Shown here piece by piece: positions 1 to 7,818 of a stretch of 64,000 nucleotides of DNA (positions within the stretch are counted from its first letter, which is position 1; each line of letters opens with the position of its first letter). The stretch is taken from contig JAKFER010000244.1 of assembly GCA_036675565.1 (NCBI GenBank), positions 1 through 64,000 on the forward strand, written 5' to 3'. Below the pieces are notes generated by a model that was not told where the DNA came from, did no database searches, and worked only from the letters and a program-made list of their open reading frames with translations. Both the position numbers and the translations under genes were made by a program. Source of the DNA: JACCYQ01 sp036675565. GTDB taxonomy: Bacteria > Bacteroidota > Bacteroidia > Chitinophagales > Chitinophagaceae.

Positions 1-396
1 AGAACACCCATGGTGGTTACGGAAGAAATGGTGAGCAATATGAGAACGGGCAGTGTAATCCTCGATGTAAGTATTGATAGGGGAGGATGTTTTGAAACCT
101 CTGAGATCACCTCCCACGAGCAACCTGTTTTTATAAAATATGGTGTGATCCATTATTGTGTTCCCAATATTCCATCAGGATTTGCACGTACAGCATCGCA
201 GGCAATCAGTAATGTATTGATGCCTTTATTATTGGAAGCTGGCGAAGAAGGGGGATTTGAAAAATTGCTTTGGCATAAGGTTCACCTGCGTAGCGGCATC
301 TATATGTTCAAAGGAGCACTTACCAATTTTTACTTAAGCGAAAGGTTTGATTTGAAATATACCGATCTCAACCTGTTGATCGCAAGCCAGCGCTAA
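1..396 (+). CDS. ald: Alanine dehydrogenase, 3' part
   Basis: This is the C-terminal 131 residues of an alanine dehydrogenase, which interconverts L-alanine and pyruvate plus ammonia with NAD. The frame is open from base 1, so the gene starts outside the window. The family signature is clear: a stretch giving VILDVSIDRGGCFETS, then the segment HYCVPNIPSGFARTAS, which belong to the NAD-binding domain and its return to the catalytic domain. The C-terminal tail is somewhat longer and more divergent than in Bacillus enzymes, as is usual in Bacteroidota. It converges with the ABC ATPase gene, with 8 bases between the stop codons and no clear terminator hairpin. Family assignment is confident; promoter and N-terminus cannot be seen. 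Confidence 0.9.
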   Translation, partial: RTPMVVTEEMVSNMRTGSVILDVSIDRGGCFETSEITSHEQPVFIKYGVIHYCVPNIPSGFARTASQAISNVLMPLLLEAGEEGGFEKLLWHKVHLRSGIYMFKGALTNFYLSERFDLKYTDLNLLIASQR

Positions 397-404
397 AGTT
401 TTAA

Positions 405-1022
405 TTATTTATAGTTGCTGATTAAAAGCTGGTGTTCGCAGAACCCGTATTCCATTTCATCATTACTGCTTACCACAACCAATCTTTTTTCACAATGATC
501 TCTAACCAGGTTATGATAAAGATGTATGCCCGCAGTATCCAGGTTGGTGCATGGTTCATCCAATAAAACAATAGGTGTGTCAGAAAAAATGCACTGAGCC
601 AGTTTTACTCTTTGTTTCATCCCCGATGAATAATACCTGATCTGTTTATCTTTTGCATTTTCCAGCCCAACAACTTCAATAATGGCATGTTTGTCAAAAC
701 CCGGAATAAAAGGTTTAAATTTTTGGTGGAAGTCAAAGAATTCAAGGAGTGTCATTTCTTCCACTACTTCCAGGTAAGGAGCACAGAGTGAAACGGAAGA
801 GTATATATTTTCCTGTAAAACTTCTTTATCCTTGAACCACCATTGGCAATTTCCTTCGCTTTGTTGCATGGAACCACTGAGTACCTGCAAAAGCGTTGAT
901 TTGCCTGACCCGTTGGGTCCGATTATGGCGTATGATGAACCTGAAATGAATTCTGTGGTAAGATGGCGAAATATCCAGTCGCGGTTAAAACGTTTACCGG
1001 CATTAGTCAGCGATATCTTCAT
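405..1022 (-). CDS. ABC transporter ATP-binding protein
   Basis: A single-domain ABC ATPase of about 205 residues. It has the Walker A motif GPNGSGKST at residues 35-43, the signature YSSGMKQR and the Walker B run IVLLDEP followed by the D-loop region. I place the start at 1022 (protein begins MKISL), 20 bases inside the 3' end of lpxA. An upstream in-frame ATG at 1070 would add a tail with no ABC character. The overlap with lpxA implies one transcript and translational coupling. No membrane partner gene lies in the window and the sequence does not reveal the substrate. The short length and lone ATPase resemble CcmA-like exporters, but I cannot assign that role. Confidence 0.85.
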   Translation of the reverse strand: MKISLTNAGKRFNRDWIFRHLTTEFISGSSYAIIGPNGSGKSTLLQVLSGSMQQSEGNCQWWFKDKEVLQENIYSSVSLCAPYLEVVEEMTLLEFFDFHQKFKPFIPGFDKHAIIEVVGLENAKDKQIRYYSSGMKQRVKLAQCIFSDTPIVLLDEPCTNLDTAGIHLYHNLVRDHCEKRLVVVSSNDEMEYGFCEHQLLISNYK

Positions 1023-1809
1023 CAACATGGTTTTTTGAAAACCGTTTGATAATGCCCCGGCGGGATTCACGAATGAACGTTACAATTTCATCCCGTTCAT
1101 CGGTGGCATCAAATTCTTCTTCCAGGTATTGAATAGCTTGGGTTGTATTCAAGCCTTTATTATAAATGACCCTGTAAATATCCAGGATGTGATTGATTTT
1201 TTCAACGGTAAAACCTCTTCGCTTTAAACCCACACTATTTACACCAGCATAGGAAATTGGGTTACGGGCAGCTTTTACATAAGGCATTACATCTTTCCCA
1301 ACCATTGAACCCCCGCTTAAAAATGAGTGCCTGCCAATTTGTATAAACTGGTGAATGGCACACATTCCACCTAAAATGGCATAGTCACCAATGGTTACGT
1401 GGCCTGCAACCTGTGTATTATTACTTAAAATGCAATGGTTGCCTACAATACAATCGTGAGCCAGGTGACAATAAGCCATAATCAGGCAGTTGCTGCCGAT
1501 AATGGTTTGTTCCCGGTCCATTGTGCCCCGGTTGATGGTAACAAATTCGCGAATGGTTGTATTATCTCCAATTACTACCCGGCTGTATTCACCCTGGAAT
1601 TTTAAATCCTGAGGTATTGCCGCGATTACGGCTCCCGGAAAGATTCTGCAATTTTTACCAATACGTGCACCTTCCATGATGGTTACATTGGATCCTATCC
1701 ACGTACCTTCCCCAATCTCAACATCCTGGTGTATAACAGAAAAGGGATCAATCTTGACATTGGTTGCCAGTTTAGCGTTGGGATGTATGTATGTATGCGG
1801 GTGAATCAT
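1003..1809 (-). CDS. lpxA: Acyl-ACP--UDP-N-acetylglucosamine O-acyltransferase
   Basis: LpxA adds the first acyl chain to UDP-GlcNAc in lipid A synthesis in the cytoplasm. The 268-residue length fits the family. Residues 1 to about 190 are hexapeptide repeats of the left-handed parallel beta-helix type (for example IGEGTWIGSNVTI), followed by the helical C-terminal region (VGLKRRGFTVEKIN). The catalytic histidine lies in HLAHDCIVGNHC (His118 here). The usual Bacteroidota neighbours lpxD and lpxC-fabZ are absent; lpxA is the first gene of its transcript and shares it with the overlapping ABC ATPase gene. A perfect -7 promoter element lies at 1853-1860 and a stem-loop with a U tract lies between it and the start codon. 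Confidence 0.97.
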   Translation of the reverse strand: MIHPHTYIHPNAKLATNVKIDPFSVIHQDVEIGEGTWIGSNVTIMEGARIGKNCRIFPGAVIAAIPQDLKFQGEYSRVVIGDNTTIREFVTINRGTMDREQTIIGSNCLIMAYCHLAHDCIVGNHCILSNNTQVAGHVTIGDYAILGGMCAIHQFIQIGRHSFLSGGSMVGKDVMPYVKAARNPISYAGVNSVGLKRRGFTVEKINHILDIYRVIYNKGLNTTQAIQYLEEEFDATDERDEIVTFIRESRRGIIKRFSKNHVDEDIAD

Positions 1810-1829
1810 GAAAGGGTTATATAAAAAAC

Positions 1830-1847
1830 CTCCGCCCCAAGGCGGAG
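1830..1847 (-). promoter_or_regulatory. Stem-loop with U tract in the lpxA leader
   Basis: On the minus strand a 7-bp GC-rich stem (CTCCGCC, loop TTGG, GGCGGAG) is followed by G and six Ts, which is the form of an intrinsic terminator. It begins about where transcription from the -7 box at 1853-1860 should start, and ends 20 bases before the lpxA ATG. No minus-strand gene nearby upstream would need a terminator here, so it is either an attenuator or a 5' end structure of the lpxA mRNA. Confidence 0.6.
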
Positions 1848-1852
1848 TGGTG

Positions 1853-1860
1853 CAAAGTTA
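1853..1860 (-). promoter_or_regulatory. -7 promoter element of lpxA
   Basis: On the minus strand the sequence is TAACTTTG, a full match to the Bacteroidota -7 consensus TAnnTTTG, 43 bases before the lpxA start codon. I do not see a convincing -33 TTTG element. Confidence 0.6.
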
Positions 1861-1987
1861 ATTGTTCAGAGAGAATAGGGAAGTTTTTTTAGCTAACACC
1901 TGTTAAAAAAATGTTTCAACTTCTCATAACTATCTTATTAAAACATATTTATGACAATTCTCAGGTTTCAAATTAAAAGATGGAGCG

Positions 1988-1995
1988 TAAATTTG
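1988..1995 (+). promoter_or_regulatory. -7 promoter element of the AraC-family gene
   Basis: TAAATTTG matches the TAnnTTTG consensus. It lies inside the longest possible reading frame (from 1951) and 6 bases before the in-frame ATG at 2002. This favours 2002 as the true start and predicts an mRNA with almost no 5' leader. Confidence 0.5.
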
Positions 1996-2001
1996 CGACC
2001 A

Positions 2002-2946
2002 ATGCACCAACCTCCCGACATACTCCAACTTGCATACAGGCAAAATTTAATGCATAGCGATCTTTCCCTGCTGCATGAAAAGGAGCAATTAATGCCTGGT
2101 TCCGTACAATATACCATTCAGCGCTATAGCCGTAATATTCAATGGAATATGGAAGATACCGGCATGTTGGTTTATCATTTTGAAAAAAAGAACAGGGAAA
2201 ATAATTTCCTGGAACTTAAGTTCTGTATTTCAGGAAATGTTTATTGTACCCAAAAAGAAACAGAATGTGATGATTGCAAATTCAATCAATCAAGAAACTG
2301 TTTGGAGAGAGTGGACAGTGTAGATGTCGTTAGTTTTAGATTCTCCCCAGCCCAGCTTTCGCAGTTTGTAAAACCGCGTAACAGCAATGACATGCTAACG
2401 GAAGACATCCTTACGTTCAGTCATTATTCATCTTTTACTAAAATTTTACCTCTATGTGGTAAAACCCGCAATGTGCTGGAAGGTTTATTAAATCATTCTT
2501 ATTCTGACAGCCTGGCCAATATTTTCATCAATGCCCAAATCCAGATGTTATTACTTTATAGCCTGGACTGTATGGTAGGTGAAAAAGAAATTGATACCAT
2601 TAATTGCAAGTTCCTGGCTAATGAAGCGGATCGTGAAAAAATTAGCAGGGCAAGAGAAGTGCTTATCCAACATATTGGTGAACCCATTACAATTAAGGAA
2701 TTGAGTCGTAAAGTTGCTATCAATGAGTGTTACCTGAAAAAAGGGTTTAAAGAAATGTTTGGTACAACCATTTTCGACTTTTACCAGGGCCAGCGTATGG
2801 AACATGCCAAATACCTGCTGTATGAAAAAGGACTAAGTGTAACTGAAGTCTCAGTTATGCTGGGTTATTCTTCAATATCTCATTTTTCCACAGCATTTAA
2901 AAAACATACCGGTTTAAAGCCGTGTGAATTGTTATTACGTAATTAA
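2002..2946 (+). CDS. AraC-family transcriptional regulator with cysteine cluster
   Basis: A DNA-binding regulator of about 314 residues. The C-terminal 100 residues form the two helix-turn-helix AraC domain (ITIKELSRKVAINECYLKKGF, then the typical VTEVSVMLGYSSISHFSTAFK). The N-terminal sensor part is not of a recognised sugar-binding type. It has five cysteines within 26 residues, at positions 75, 82, 89, 92 and 100 from the 2002 start, spaced C-x6-C-x6-C-x2-C-x7-C. I chose 2002 because a consensus -7 box (1988-1995) lies inside the longer frame that opens at 1951. The stop codon overlaps that of the convergent ferritin gene within the sequence TTAA. The adjacent ferritin suggests, but does not prove, a role in iron or redox response. 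Confidence 0.85.
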   Translation: MHQPPDILQLAYRQNLMHSDLSLLHEKEQLMPGSVQYTIQRYSRNIQWNMEDTGMLVYHFEKKNRENNFLELKFCISGNVYCTQKETECDDCKFNQSRNCLERVDSVDVVSFRFSPAQLSQFVKPRNSNDMLTEDILTFSHYSSFTKILPLCGKTRNVLEGLLNHSYSDSLANIFINAQIQMLLLYSLDCMVGEKEIDTINCKFLANEADREKISRAREVLIQHIGEPITIKELSRKVAINECYLKKGFKEMFGTTIFDFYQGQRMEHAKYLLYEKGLSVTEVSVMLGYSSISHFSTAFKKHTGLKPCELLLRN

Positions 2947-3443
2947 GCTTTACCTCTATAATTCATAATATCTCTGTCAAACAGATACAGGCCGCTTCTG
3001 TCATCTCCAACCAGTTCAAGTTTATCGTTCAGGACCCGGGCTGTTCTTTCTTCTTCAATTTGTTCATTTACATACCATTGTAAAAAATTATGAGTAGCAT
3101 AATCTTTTTCGGTTAATGATAAATGAACAAGGTCGTTTATACTGTCACTGACTTTAAGCTCGTGTTTTAAAAATTCTTCAAAAACACTTTTTATTGATTT
3201 GAACGTAACAGTAGGTTGCACCAATGCAGGTACTAACGCGAATCCACCTCTTTCATTGATGAAACGGATTAATTTCAGCATGTGAATCCTTTCTTCATCT
3301 GATTGCTTATAAAAGAAATTTGAAACTCCATCAAGTCCAGGTTGTATTTCCGCCCAGGAAGCCATGGCCAGGTAAGCTTGTGAAGATTCTGCTTCCATTT
3401 GAACCTGGTTATTTAATGCAGCTTGTATTGCCTTACTTACCAT
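2943..3443 (-). CDS. ftnA: Ferritin
   Basis: A 166-residue bacterial non-haem ferritin that oxidises and stores iron in a 24-subunit cytoplasmic cage. The ferroxidase-centre pattern is present: the helix with EAESSQAYLAMASW, the DEERIHMLKLIRF helix carrying the E-x-x-H pair, and EQIEEERTA further on. The length is normal for FtnA-type proteins, and the absence of a haem-site methionine argues against bacterioferritin, although this was judged by eye. The gene converges on the AraC regulator with overlapping stop codons. No consensus -7 element is evident in its upstream region, which is very AT-rich. Confidence 0.95.
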   Translation of the reverse strand: MVSKAIQAALNNQVQMEAESSQAYLAMASWAEIQPGLDGVSNFFYKQSDEERIHMLKLIRFINERGGFALVPALVQPTVTFKSIKSVFEEFLKHELKVSDSINDLVHLSLTEKDYATHNFLQWYVNEQIEEERTARVLNDKLELVGDDRSGLYLFDRDIMNYRGKA

Positions 3444-3672
3444 AATTAATTATTTTAATTAGTTTAAAATTAAACAATGCTTTTTGCATATGATTTATTT
3501 ATTCTTTATCTGAATGCTTTTATGATTCATATAGTTATAGTATGGGTAAATATTTCATTTACCAACCTCACCTCGGAAAAACCATCAAGGATGTTATGAA
3601 AACAGGACTGCCAATCCCTTGCCCTTTAACAAACCATTGTTGCCAGAATAGTAAACTTTCCATCCAAAAAAT

Positions 3673-3680
3673 TATCTTTG
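3673..3680 (+). promoter_or_regulatory. -7 promoter element of the DUF4920 gene
   Basis: TATCTTTG is a perfect TAnnTTTG match, 36 bases before the ATG at 3717. It covers the alternative upstream ATG at 3678, which therefore cannot be the start. Confidence 0.65.
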
Positions 3681-3716
3681 GCTATATATTTCAATGTGCA
3701 TATTAAATTACTTATT

Positions 3717-4190
3717 ATGAAAAAAATATTGGTTGGATTTTCGATGATCTTATTTGCCGTAGCAACCCAGGCACAACCACCTGCAGGTGATGCAAAAAAA
3801 GGAGATTGGTATGGAGAAAAAATTACTGCAGATGGCGCTATTAATATTGCAGACATTCCTGCCAAATTGGAAGCCAACCCTGTGTTGGATACTAAAATCC
3901 AGGGAAAGATTTTAGAAGTTTGTCCTAAAAAGGGATGTTGGATCAAACTGCAGGTAAATGAAACTACTACTGCAATGGTAAAGATGAAGGATTATGGTTT
4001 CTTCCTTCCTGTTGCTGCGGTGGGTAAAACAGTGGTTCTTGATGGAAAAGTTGAATTGAAAACAACTTCGGTCGAAGAACTTCGTCACTATGCAGAAGAT
4101 GCAAAAAAAACTCCGGAAGAAATTGCCGCAATCACCACTCCTAAAAAAGAGATCAGTGTAATGGCTAAAGGAATCGTTGTTGTTGATTAG
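3717..4190 (+). CDS. DUF4920 domain secreted protein
   Basis: A 157-residue exported protein. The N-terminus is a signal peptide (MKKILVGFSMILFAVATQAQ, likely cleaved after AQA or thereabouts). The mature part matches the DUF4920 family found in Bacteroidota, with the conserved VCPKKGCWIKLQ motif carrying two cysteines and the YGFFLP segment. Its molecular function is unknown; the two close cysteines could bind a metal or form a disulphide, which is inference. The start at 3717 is set by the signal peptide and by the promoter at 3673-3680. It converges with hemL across a shared hairpin terminator. Confidence 0.88.
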   Translation: MKKILVGFSMILFAVATQAQPPAGDAKKGDWYGEKITADGAINIADIPAKLEANPVLDTKIQGKILEVCPKKGCWIKLQVNETTTAMVKMKDYGFFLPVAAVGKTVVLDGKVELKTTSVEELRHYAEDAKKTPEEIAAITTPKKEISVMAKGIVVVD

Positions 4191-4215
4191 GTAATTACTT
4201 CATCAAAATAAATTA

Positions 4216-4241
4216 AAAGGGCTGTCAGTTGACGGCCCTTT
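4216..4241. terminator. Bidirectional terminator between DUF4920 gene and hemL
   Basis: Arms AAAGGGC-T-GTCA and TGAC-G-GCCCTTT form a 12-bp stem with one T:G wobble. It is followed by TGTTTTG on the plus strand and by TTAATTTATTTT on the minus strand. It lies 25 bases after the DUF4920 stop and directly after the hemL stop. Confidence 0.8.
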
Positions 4242-4247
4242 GTTTTG

Positions 4248-5528
4248 TCAGGATTCAAGTGTTCTTCGTGTGGCTTCAATCGTGGCATCCAGGTCAGCAT
4301 AAGTCAGTGCATTGTTCAGGAACCAACTTTCAAATTCGCTAGGTGGCAAATAAATTCCACGCTCTAACATGCCATGAAAATATTTTTTAAAAAATTCATT
4401 GTCAGCTGAAGATGCTGTTGCAAAATCAGTTACAGGCTTCTCACTGAAATGAACGCTTATCATTGATCCAATTTGATTGATCACATATGCCTTTCCCCAA
4501 TCTTTTAAAACTTTATCCAGTCCAGTTTTCAGGTATTCTGTTTTCTCATTAAGTTCAGTATAAATTGCTGGATTATTCTTTAATTCATTCAATAATGTAA
4601 AACCGGCTATCATCGCTATGGGATTGCCGCTCAATGTGCCTGCCTGGTAAACATTTCCCAAAGGCGAAATATGTTCCATGATCTTTTGTTTACCACCAAA
4701 AGCACCAACCGGCATACCGGCCCCAATTACTTTTCCATACGTTACAAGATCAGCTTCAATGTTATATTTTTCCTGTGCACCACCTGCAGCCAATCTAAAG
4801 CCAGTCATCACTTCATCAAATATCAATACAATGTTTTCTTCATCACAAATACTTCTTAATCCCTCAAGGAATCCAGGTTTTGGTAAAATGCATCCCATAT
4901 TCCCGGCCACAGGTTCAATGATGATGGCTGCAATTTCATTTTTATGCATCTGCACCATTTCTTTTACAGCATCCAGATCATTATAAGGACAAGTAAGCGT
5001 ATCTGCTGCTACACCGGCCGTAACTCCTGGCACTGTTTGTATATTGAATGTAGCCACACCGCTGCCGGCTTTTACTAAAAATGAATCGGCATGCCCATGA
5101 TAGCATCCTTCAAACTTGATAAATTTATTTCTTCCCGTATATCCGCGAGCTAATCGTAAGGCACTCATACAAGCTTCGGTTCCACTGCTGACCATCCGAA
5201 TCAGATCTACATTGGGAACCATACTTATAATGAGTTCGGCCATGTCAATTTCCAGTTCGGTAGGGGCGCCAAAGGAAGTTGAGCCCAGCGCTTTTTCCTG
5301 GATTGCTTTGATGACCGGTTCATACGCATGTCCAAGGATCATGGGTCCCCAGGAAGCGATATAATCAATATACCGATTGTTATCCGCATCAAACAAATAG
5401 GCGCCTTTTGCCTTATTCATAAAAATGGGCGTGCCGCCAACACTTTTAAAAGCACGTACAGGAGAATTAACACCACCCGGAATAAATCTCCCGGCTCTTT
5501 CAAAAAGTTTTTTACTGTTTTCGTACAT
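4248..5528 (-). CDS. hemL: Glutamate-1-semialdehyde 2,1-aminomutase
   Basis: HemL converts glutamate-1-semialdehyde to 5-aminolevulinate, the second step of the C5 route to haem, using PLP. The 426-residue length is typical. The PLP-binding lysine lies in the diagnostic motif VTYGKVIGAGMPVGAFGG. Other family motifs are RAFKSVGGTP, MVSSGTEACMSALRLARG, KFEGCYHGHAD and FDEVMTGFR. The gene ends in TGA, which matters for the interrupted dxs gene: TGA is a normal stop codon here. Upstream on the minus strand TAATATTG (5589-5596) is one base off the promoter consensus. No other haem genes are adjacent. The 299 bases between hemL and porX hold nothing else I can name. Confidence 0.97.
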   Translation of the reverse strand: MYENSKKLFERAGRFIPGGVNSPVRAFKSVGGTPIFMNKAKGAYLFDADNNRYIDYIASWGPMILGHAYEPVIKAIQEKALGSTSFGAPTELEIDMAELIISMVPNVDLIRMVSSGTEACMSALRLARGYTGRNKFIKFEGCYHGHADSFLVKAGSGVATFNIQTVPGVTAGVAADTLTCPYNDLDAVKEMVQMHKNEIAAIIIEPVAGNMGCILPKPGFLEGLRSICDEENIVLIFDEVMTGFRLAAGGAQEKYNIEADLVTYGKVIGAGMPVGAFGGKQKIMEHISPLGNVYQAGTLSGNPIAMIAGFTLLNELKNNPAIYTELNEKTEYLKTGLDKVLKDWGKAYVINQIGSMISVHFSEKPVTDFATASSADNEFFKKYFHGMLERGIYLPPSEFESWFLNNALTYADLDATIEATRRTLES

Positions 5529-5827
5529 ATTCTTTCTATTGTTTCCTGAAACAGGGGGTTAGAAATGATCCCCGTGTATTTAATTCTGCAATATTACGAC
5601 CTGTAAAGCCCGGACTTACATTGTTTTTATGCTTTAACTTATTGGAAATATTTCGTCTGGATATTCAGCATAACTTTATCCACCTTCAAAAAAGCCAGGC
5701 AAATGAATTTAGTGTGCATTCACTATAGCGATTGTTTGTTTCTTTTTTTGAGAGAATAATTACAGGTCTTAATATGCTATGGATTTTACCGCAAAACTTT
5801 AATGATTTAAATAATTAAAAAAATAGA

Positions 5828-7387
5828 ATGGCAGTTGTAAAAATAATTTGGGTTGATGATGAAATAGAAAGCCTGCAATCGCAAAAAATGTTTTTGGAAA
5901 GCAAAGGATATGAGGTAACCACACTAACCAATGGTTTTGATGCTATTGATTATGTAAAAGAAAACCCGGTTGATGTTGTTTTGATAGATGAAAGTATGCC
6001 CGGCATAACAGGATTGGAAACACTGGCAAAGATTAAAGAAGTTAACTCGCAAATACCTGTAATCCTGATCACCAAAAATGAAACGGAAAACCTGATGAAT
6101 GAAGCCATCGGAAACCAGATCAGTGATTACCTCATAAAGCCGGTGAATCCAAACCAGGTTTGGTTAAGTTTAAAAAAGATAATTGACAATCGACGGCTTG
6201 TTGCAGAAAAAACAACTACAGCATACCAGCAGCAGTTCCGTAATCTCTTTATGGCTTTAAACAGCAATCCTGATTTTAACGAGTGGATGGATATCTATAA
6301 AAAATTAGTGTATTGGGAGCTGGAAATGGAAAAAAGTGATAGCCCGGAAATGCAGGAAATTTTGCAGTCTCAAAAAAGCGAAGCCAATACAGAATTCTTC
6401 AAATTTATTTCCCGCAATTACGCATCATGGCTGGATCCAAAAAATACAACGGGTCCCATCATGTCACATAATTTGATTAAAACAAAAGTACTGCCACACC
6501 TTGAAAAGGGAAAGCCTTTGTTTTTTGTTTTGATAGATAATCTTCGGGTGGATCAATGGAAAGCCATTCAACCTATTTTTTCAGAAAGTTTCCGCATACT
6601 GGAAGAAGAATCTTTTTACAGCATTCTGCCTACAGCCACTCAATATGCACGAAATGCGATTTTCGCTGGCATGTTACCGATAGATATTGAAAAAAAGTTT
6701 CCGCATGAATGGAAGAATGACAATGAAGAAGGCGGAAAGAATTTGTATGAAGAAACTTTTTTGAAAAGCCAGCTGAACAAACTGGTGGCTGACAAAAATT
6801 TTAAATTCTCCTACACCAAAGTTTTAAATAATAGTGCGGGTCTTGAGTTGGTTAATAATATTCACAACCTGATGGATAATGACCTGAATGTTGTGGTTTA
6901 TAATTTTGTTGATATGCTTAGCCATGCACGAACAGAAATGGAAGTTTTAAAAGAACTGGCAGGCGATGAAATCAGTTACCGGAGTTTAACTACCTCCTGG
7001 TTCGAGCATTCACCATTACACCAGGCTTTGAAAAAAATTGCTGATAAAGGTGTGCGGATCGTATTGGCAACAGATCATGGAAGCGTTCGTGTAAAAACGC
7101 CATACAAAGTTGTGGGTGATAAACAAACAACAACAAACCTGCGATATAAACATGGGCGGAATTTAAATTATGAAGCAAAGGATGTCCTGGCATATCGGGA
7201 TCCGAGGGAAGTTGGTTTACCTGTTCCAACCATTAATTCTTCATTCATTTTTGCAAAAGAAGATGGTTTTTTATGTTATCCCAATAATTACAATTACTAC
7301 GTAAATTATTATAAGAACACTTTTCAGCATGGTGGTGTTAGTATGGAGGAAATGATTATCCCCGTGGTAAGAATGGAAAGCAAATAG
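5828..7387 (+). CDS. porX: PorX-type response regulator with PglZ domain
   Basis: A 519-residue two-domain protein. Residues 1-120 are a receiver domain: acidic pair Asp10-Asp11, phospho-acceptor Asp54 in LIDESMPG, Thr82 and Lys104 in LIKP. After a helical linker comes a PglZ domain of the alkaline phosphatase superfamily, with the metal-site motifs FVLIDNLRVDQW, PTATQYARNAIF, FVDMLSHAR, LATDHGS and YKHGRN. Domain order and length match PorX, known in Porphyromonas and Flavobacterium to control the type IX secretion system together with PorY and SigP, and reported to be a phosphodiesterase acting on oligonucleotides. No porY, sigP or T9SS structural genes are nearby, so the T9SS role rests on the family alone. 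Confidence 0.93.
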   Translation: MAVVKIIWVDDEIESLQSQKMFLESKGYEVTTLTNGFDAIDYVKENPVDVVLIDESMPGITGLETLAKIKEVNSQIPVILITKNETENLMNEAIGNQISDYLIKPVNPNQVWLSLKKIIDNRRLVAEKTTTAYQQQFRNLFMALNSNPDFNEWMDIYKKLVYWELEMEKSDSPEMQEILQSQKSEANTEFFKFISRNYASWLDPKNTTGPIMSHNLIKTKVLPHLEKGKPLFFVLIDNLRVDQWKAIQPIFSESFRILEEESFYSILPTATQYARNAIFAGMLPIDIEKKFPHEWKNDNEEGGKNLYEETFLKSQLNKLVADKNFKFSYTKVLNNSAGLELVNNIHNLMDNDLNVVVYNFVDMLSHARTEMEVLKELAGDEISYRSLTTSWFEHSPLHQALKKIADKGVRIVLATDHGSVRVKTPYKVVGDKQTTTNLRYKHGRNLNYEAKDVLAYRDPREVGLPVPTINSSFIFAKEDGFLCYPNNYNYYVNYYKNTFQHGGVSMEEMIIPVVRMESK

Positions 7388-7454
7388 CAGCCTTTGGGGG
7401 AGATTTGGTGGAAAATTTGCTTCTCCTATTATTCATTTGGTTATGAGTAAAGAA

Positions 7455-7462
7455 TATTTTTG
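7455..7462 (+). promoter_or_regulatory. -7 promoter element before the 93-residue protein
   Basis: TATTTTTG matches TAnnTTTG, with a TTTG at 7436-7439 as a possible -33 element 15 bases upstream. It lies 38 bases before the ATG at 7501. Confidence 0.55.
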
Positions 7463-7500
7463 CACTGCATTAAAAATGCCATTTGGAGTAGTTAAATATT

Positions 7501-7782
7501 ATGAAGTACACACAGTCTACACTCGATAAAGTTGAAAAGATCCTGGAATCTTCAGGATATGTACTTCGTTATGAAAGGGGAACTTTTCAAAGCGGGTATT
7601 GCATCCTCGAAGAACGCAAAGTTGTGGTGCTGAATAAATTTTTACCTATAGAGGGTCGAATCAATACGTTGATAGACCTGATCCCGCAACTGGAAGTAAA
7701 ACCAGATGATATGCCTCCTGATGCTAAAAAACTTTATGATGAAATCATAGGTAAGTTGCAATCTGGCAATGATGCCGAGTAA
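7501..7782 (+). CDS. Conserved hypothetical protein
   Basis: A 93-residue cytoplasmic protein with no signal peptide or membrane segment. I do not recognise a named domain. It looks like the small proteins of unknown function common in Bacteroidota. The N-terminal half is predicted mixed alpha/beta (KVEKILESSGYVLRYERG, then a single Cys in SGYCILEERKVVVLNKF), and the C-terminal part is helical (DAKKLYDEIIGKL). It has its own consensus promoter and is followed after 36 bases by the metallo-beta-lactamase-fold gene, which has a promoter of its own. A real gene is supported by the promoter, the sensible composition and the absence of a competing frame. Confidence 0.8.
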   Translation: MKYTQSTLDKVEKILESSGYVLRYERGTFQSGYCILEERKVVVLNKFLPIEGRINTLIDLIPQLEVKPDDMPPDAKKLYDEIIGKLQSGNDAE

Positions 7783-7806
7783 AAATATTTACTATTTCAA
7801 TCTTCT

Positions 7807-7814
7807 TATTTTTG
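7807..7814 (+). promoter_or_regulatory. -7 promoter element of the MBL-fold hydrolase gene
   Basis: TATTTTTG matches TAnnTTTG and ends only 4 bases before the GTG start at 7819. Transcription would begin at or next to the start codon, so a leaderless mRNA is predicted. Confidence 0.5.
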
Positions 7815-7818
7815 TTTA

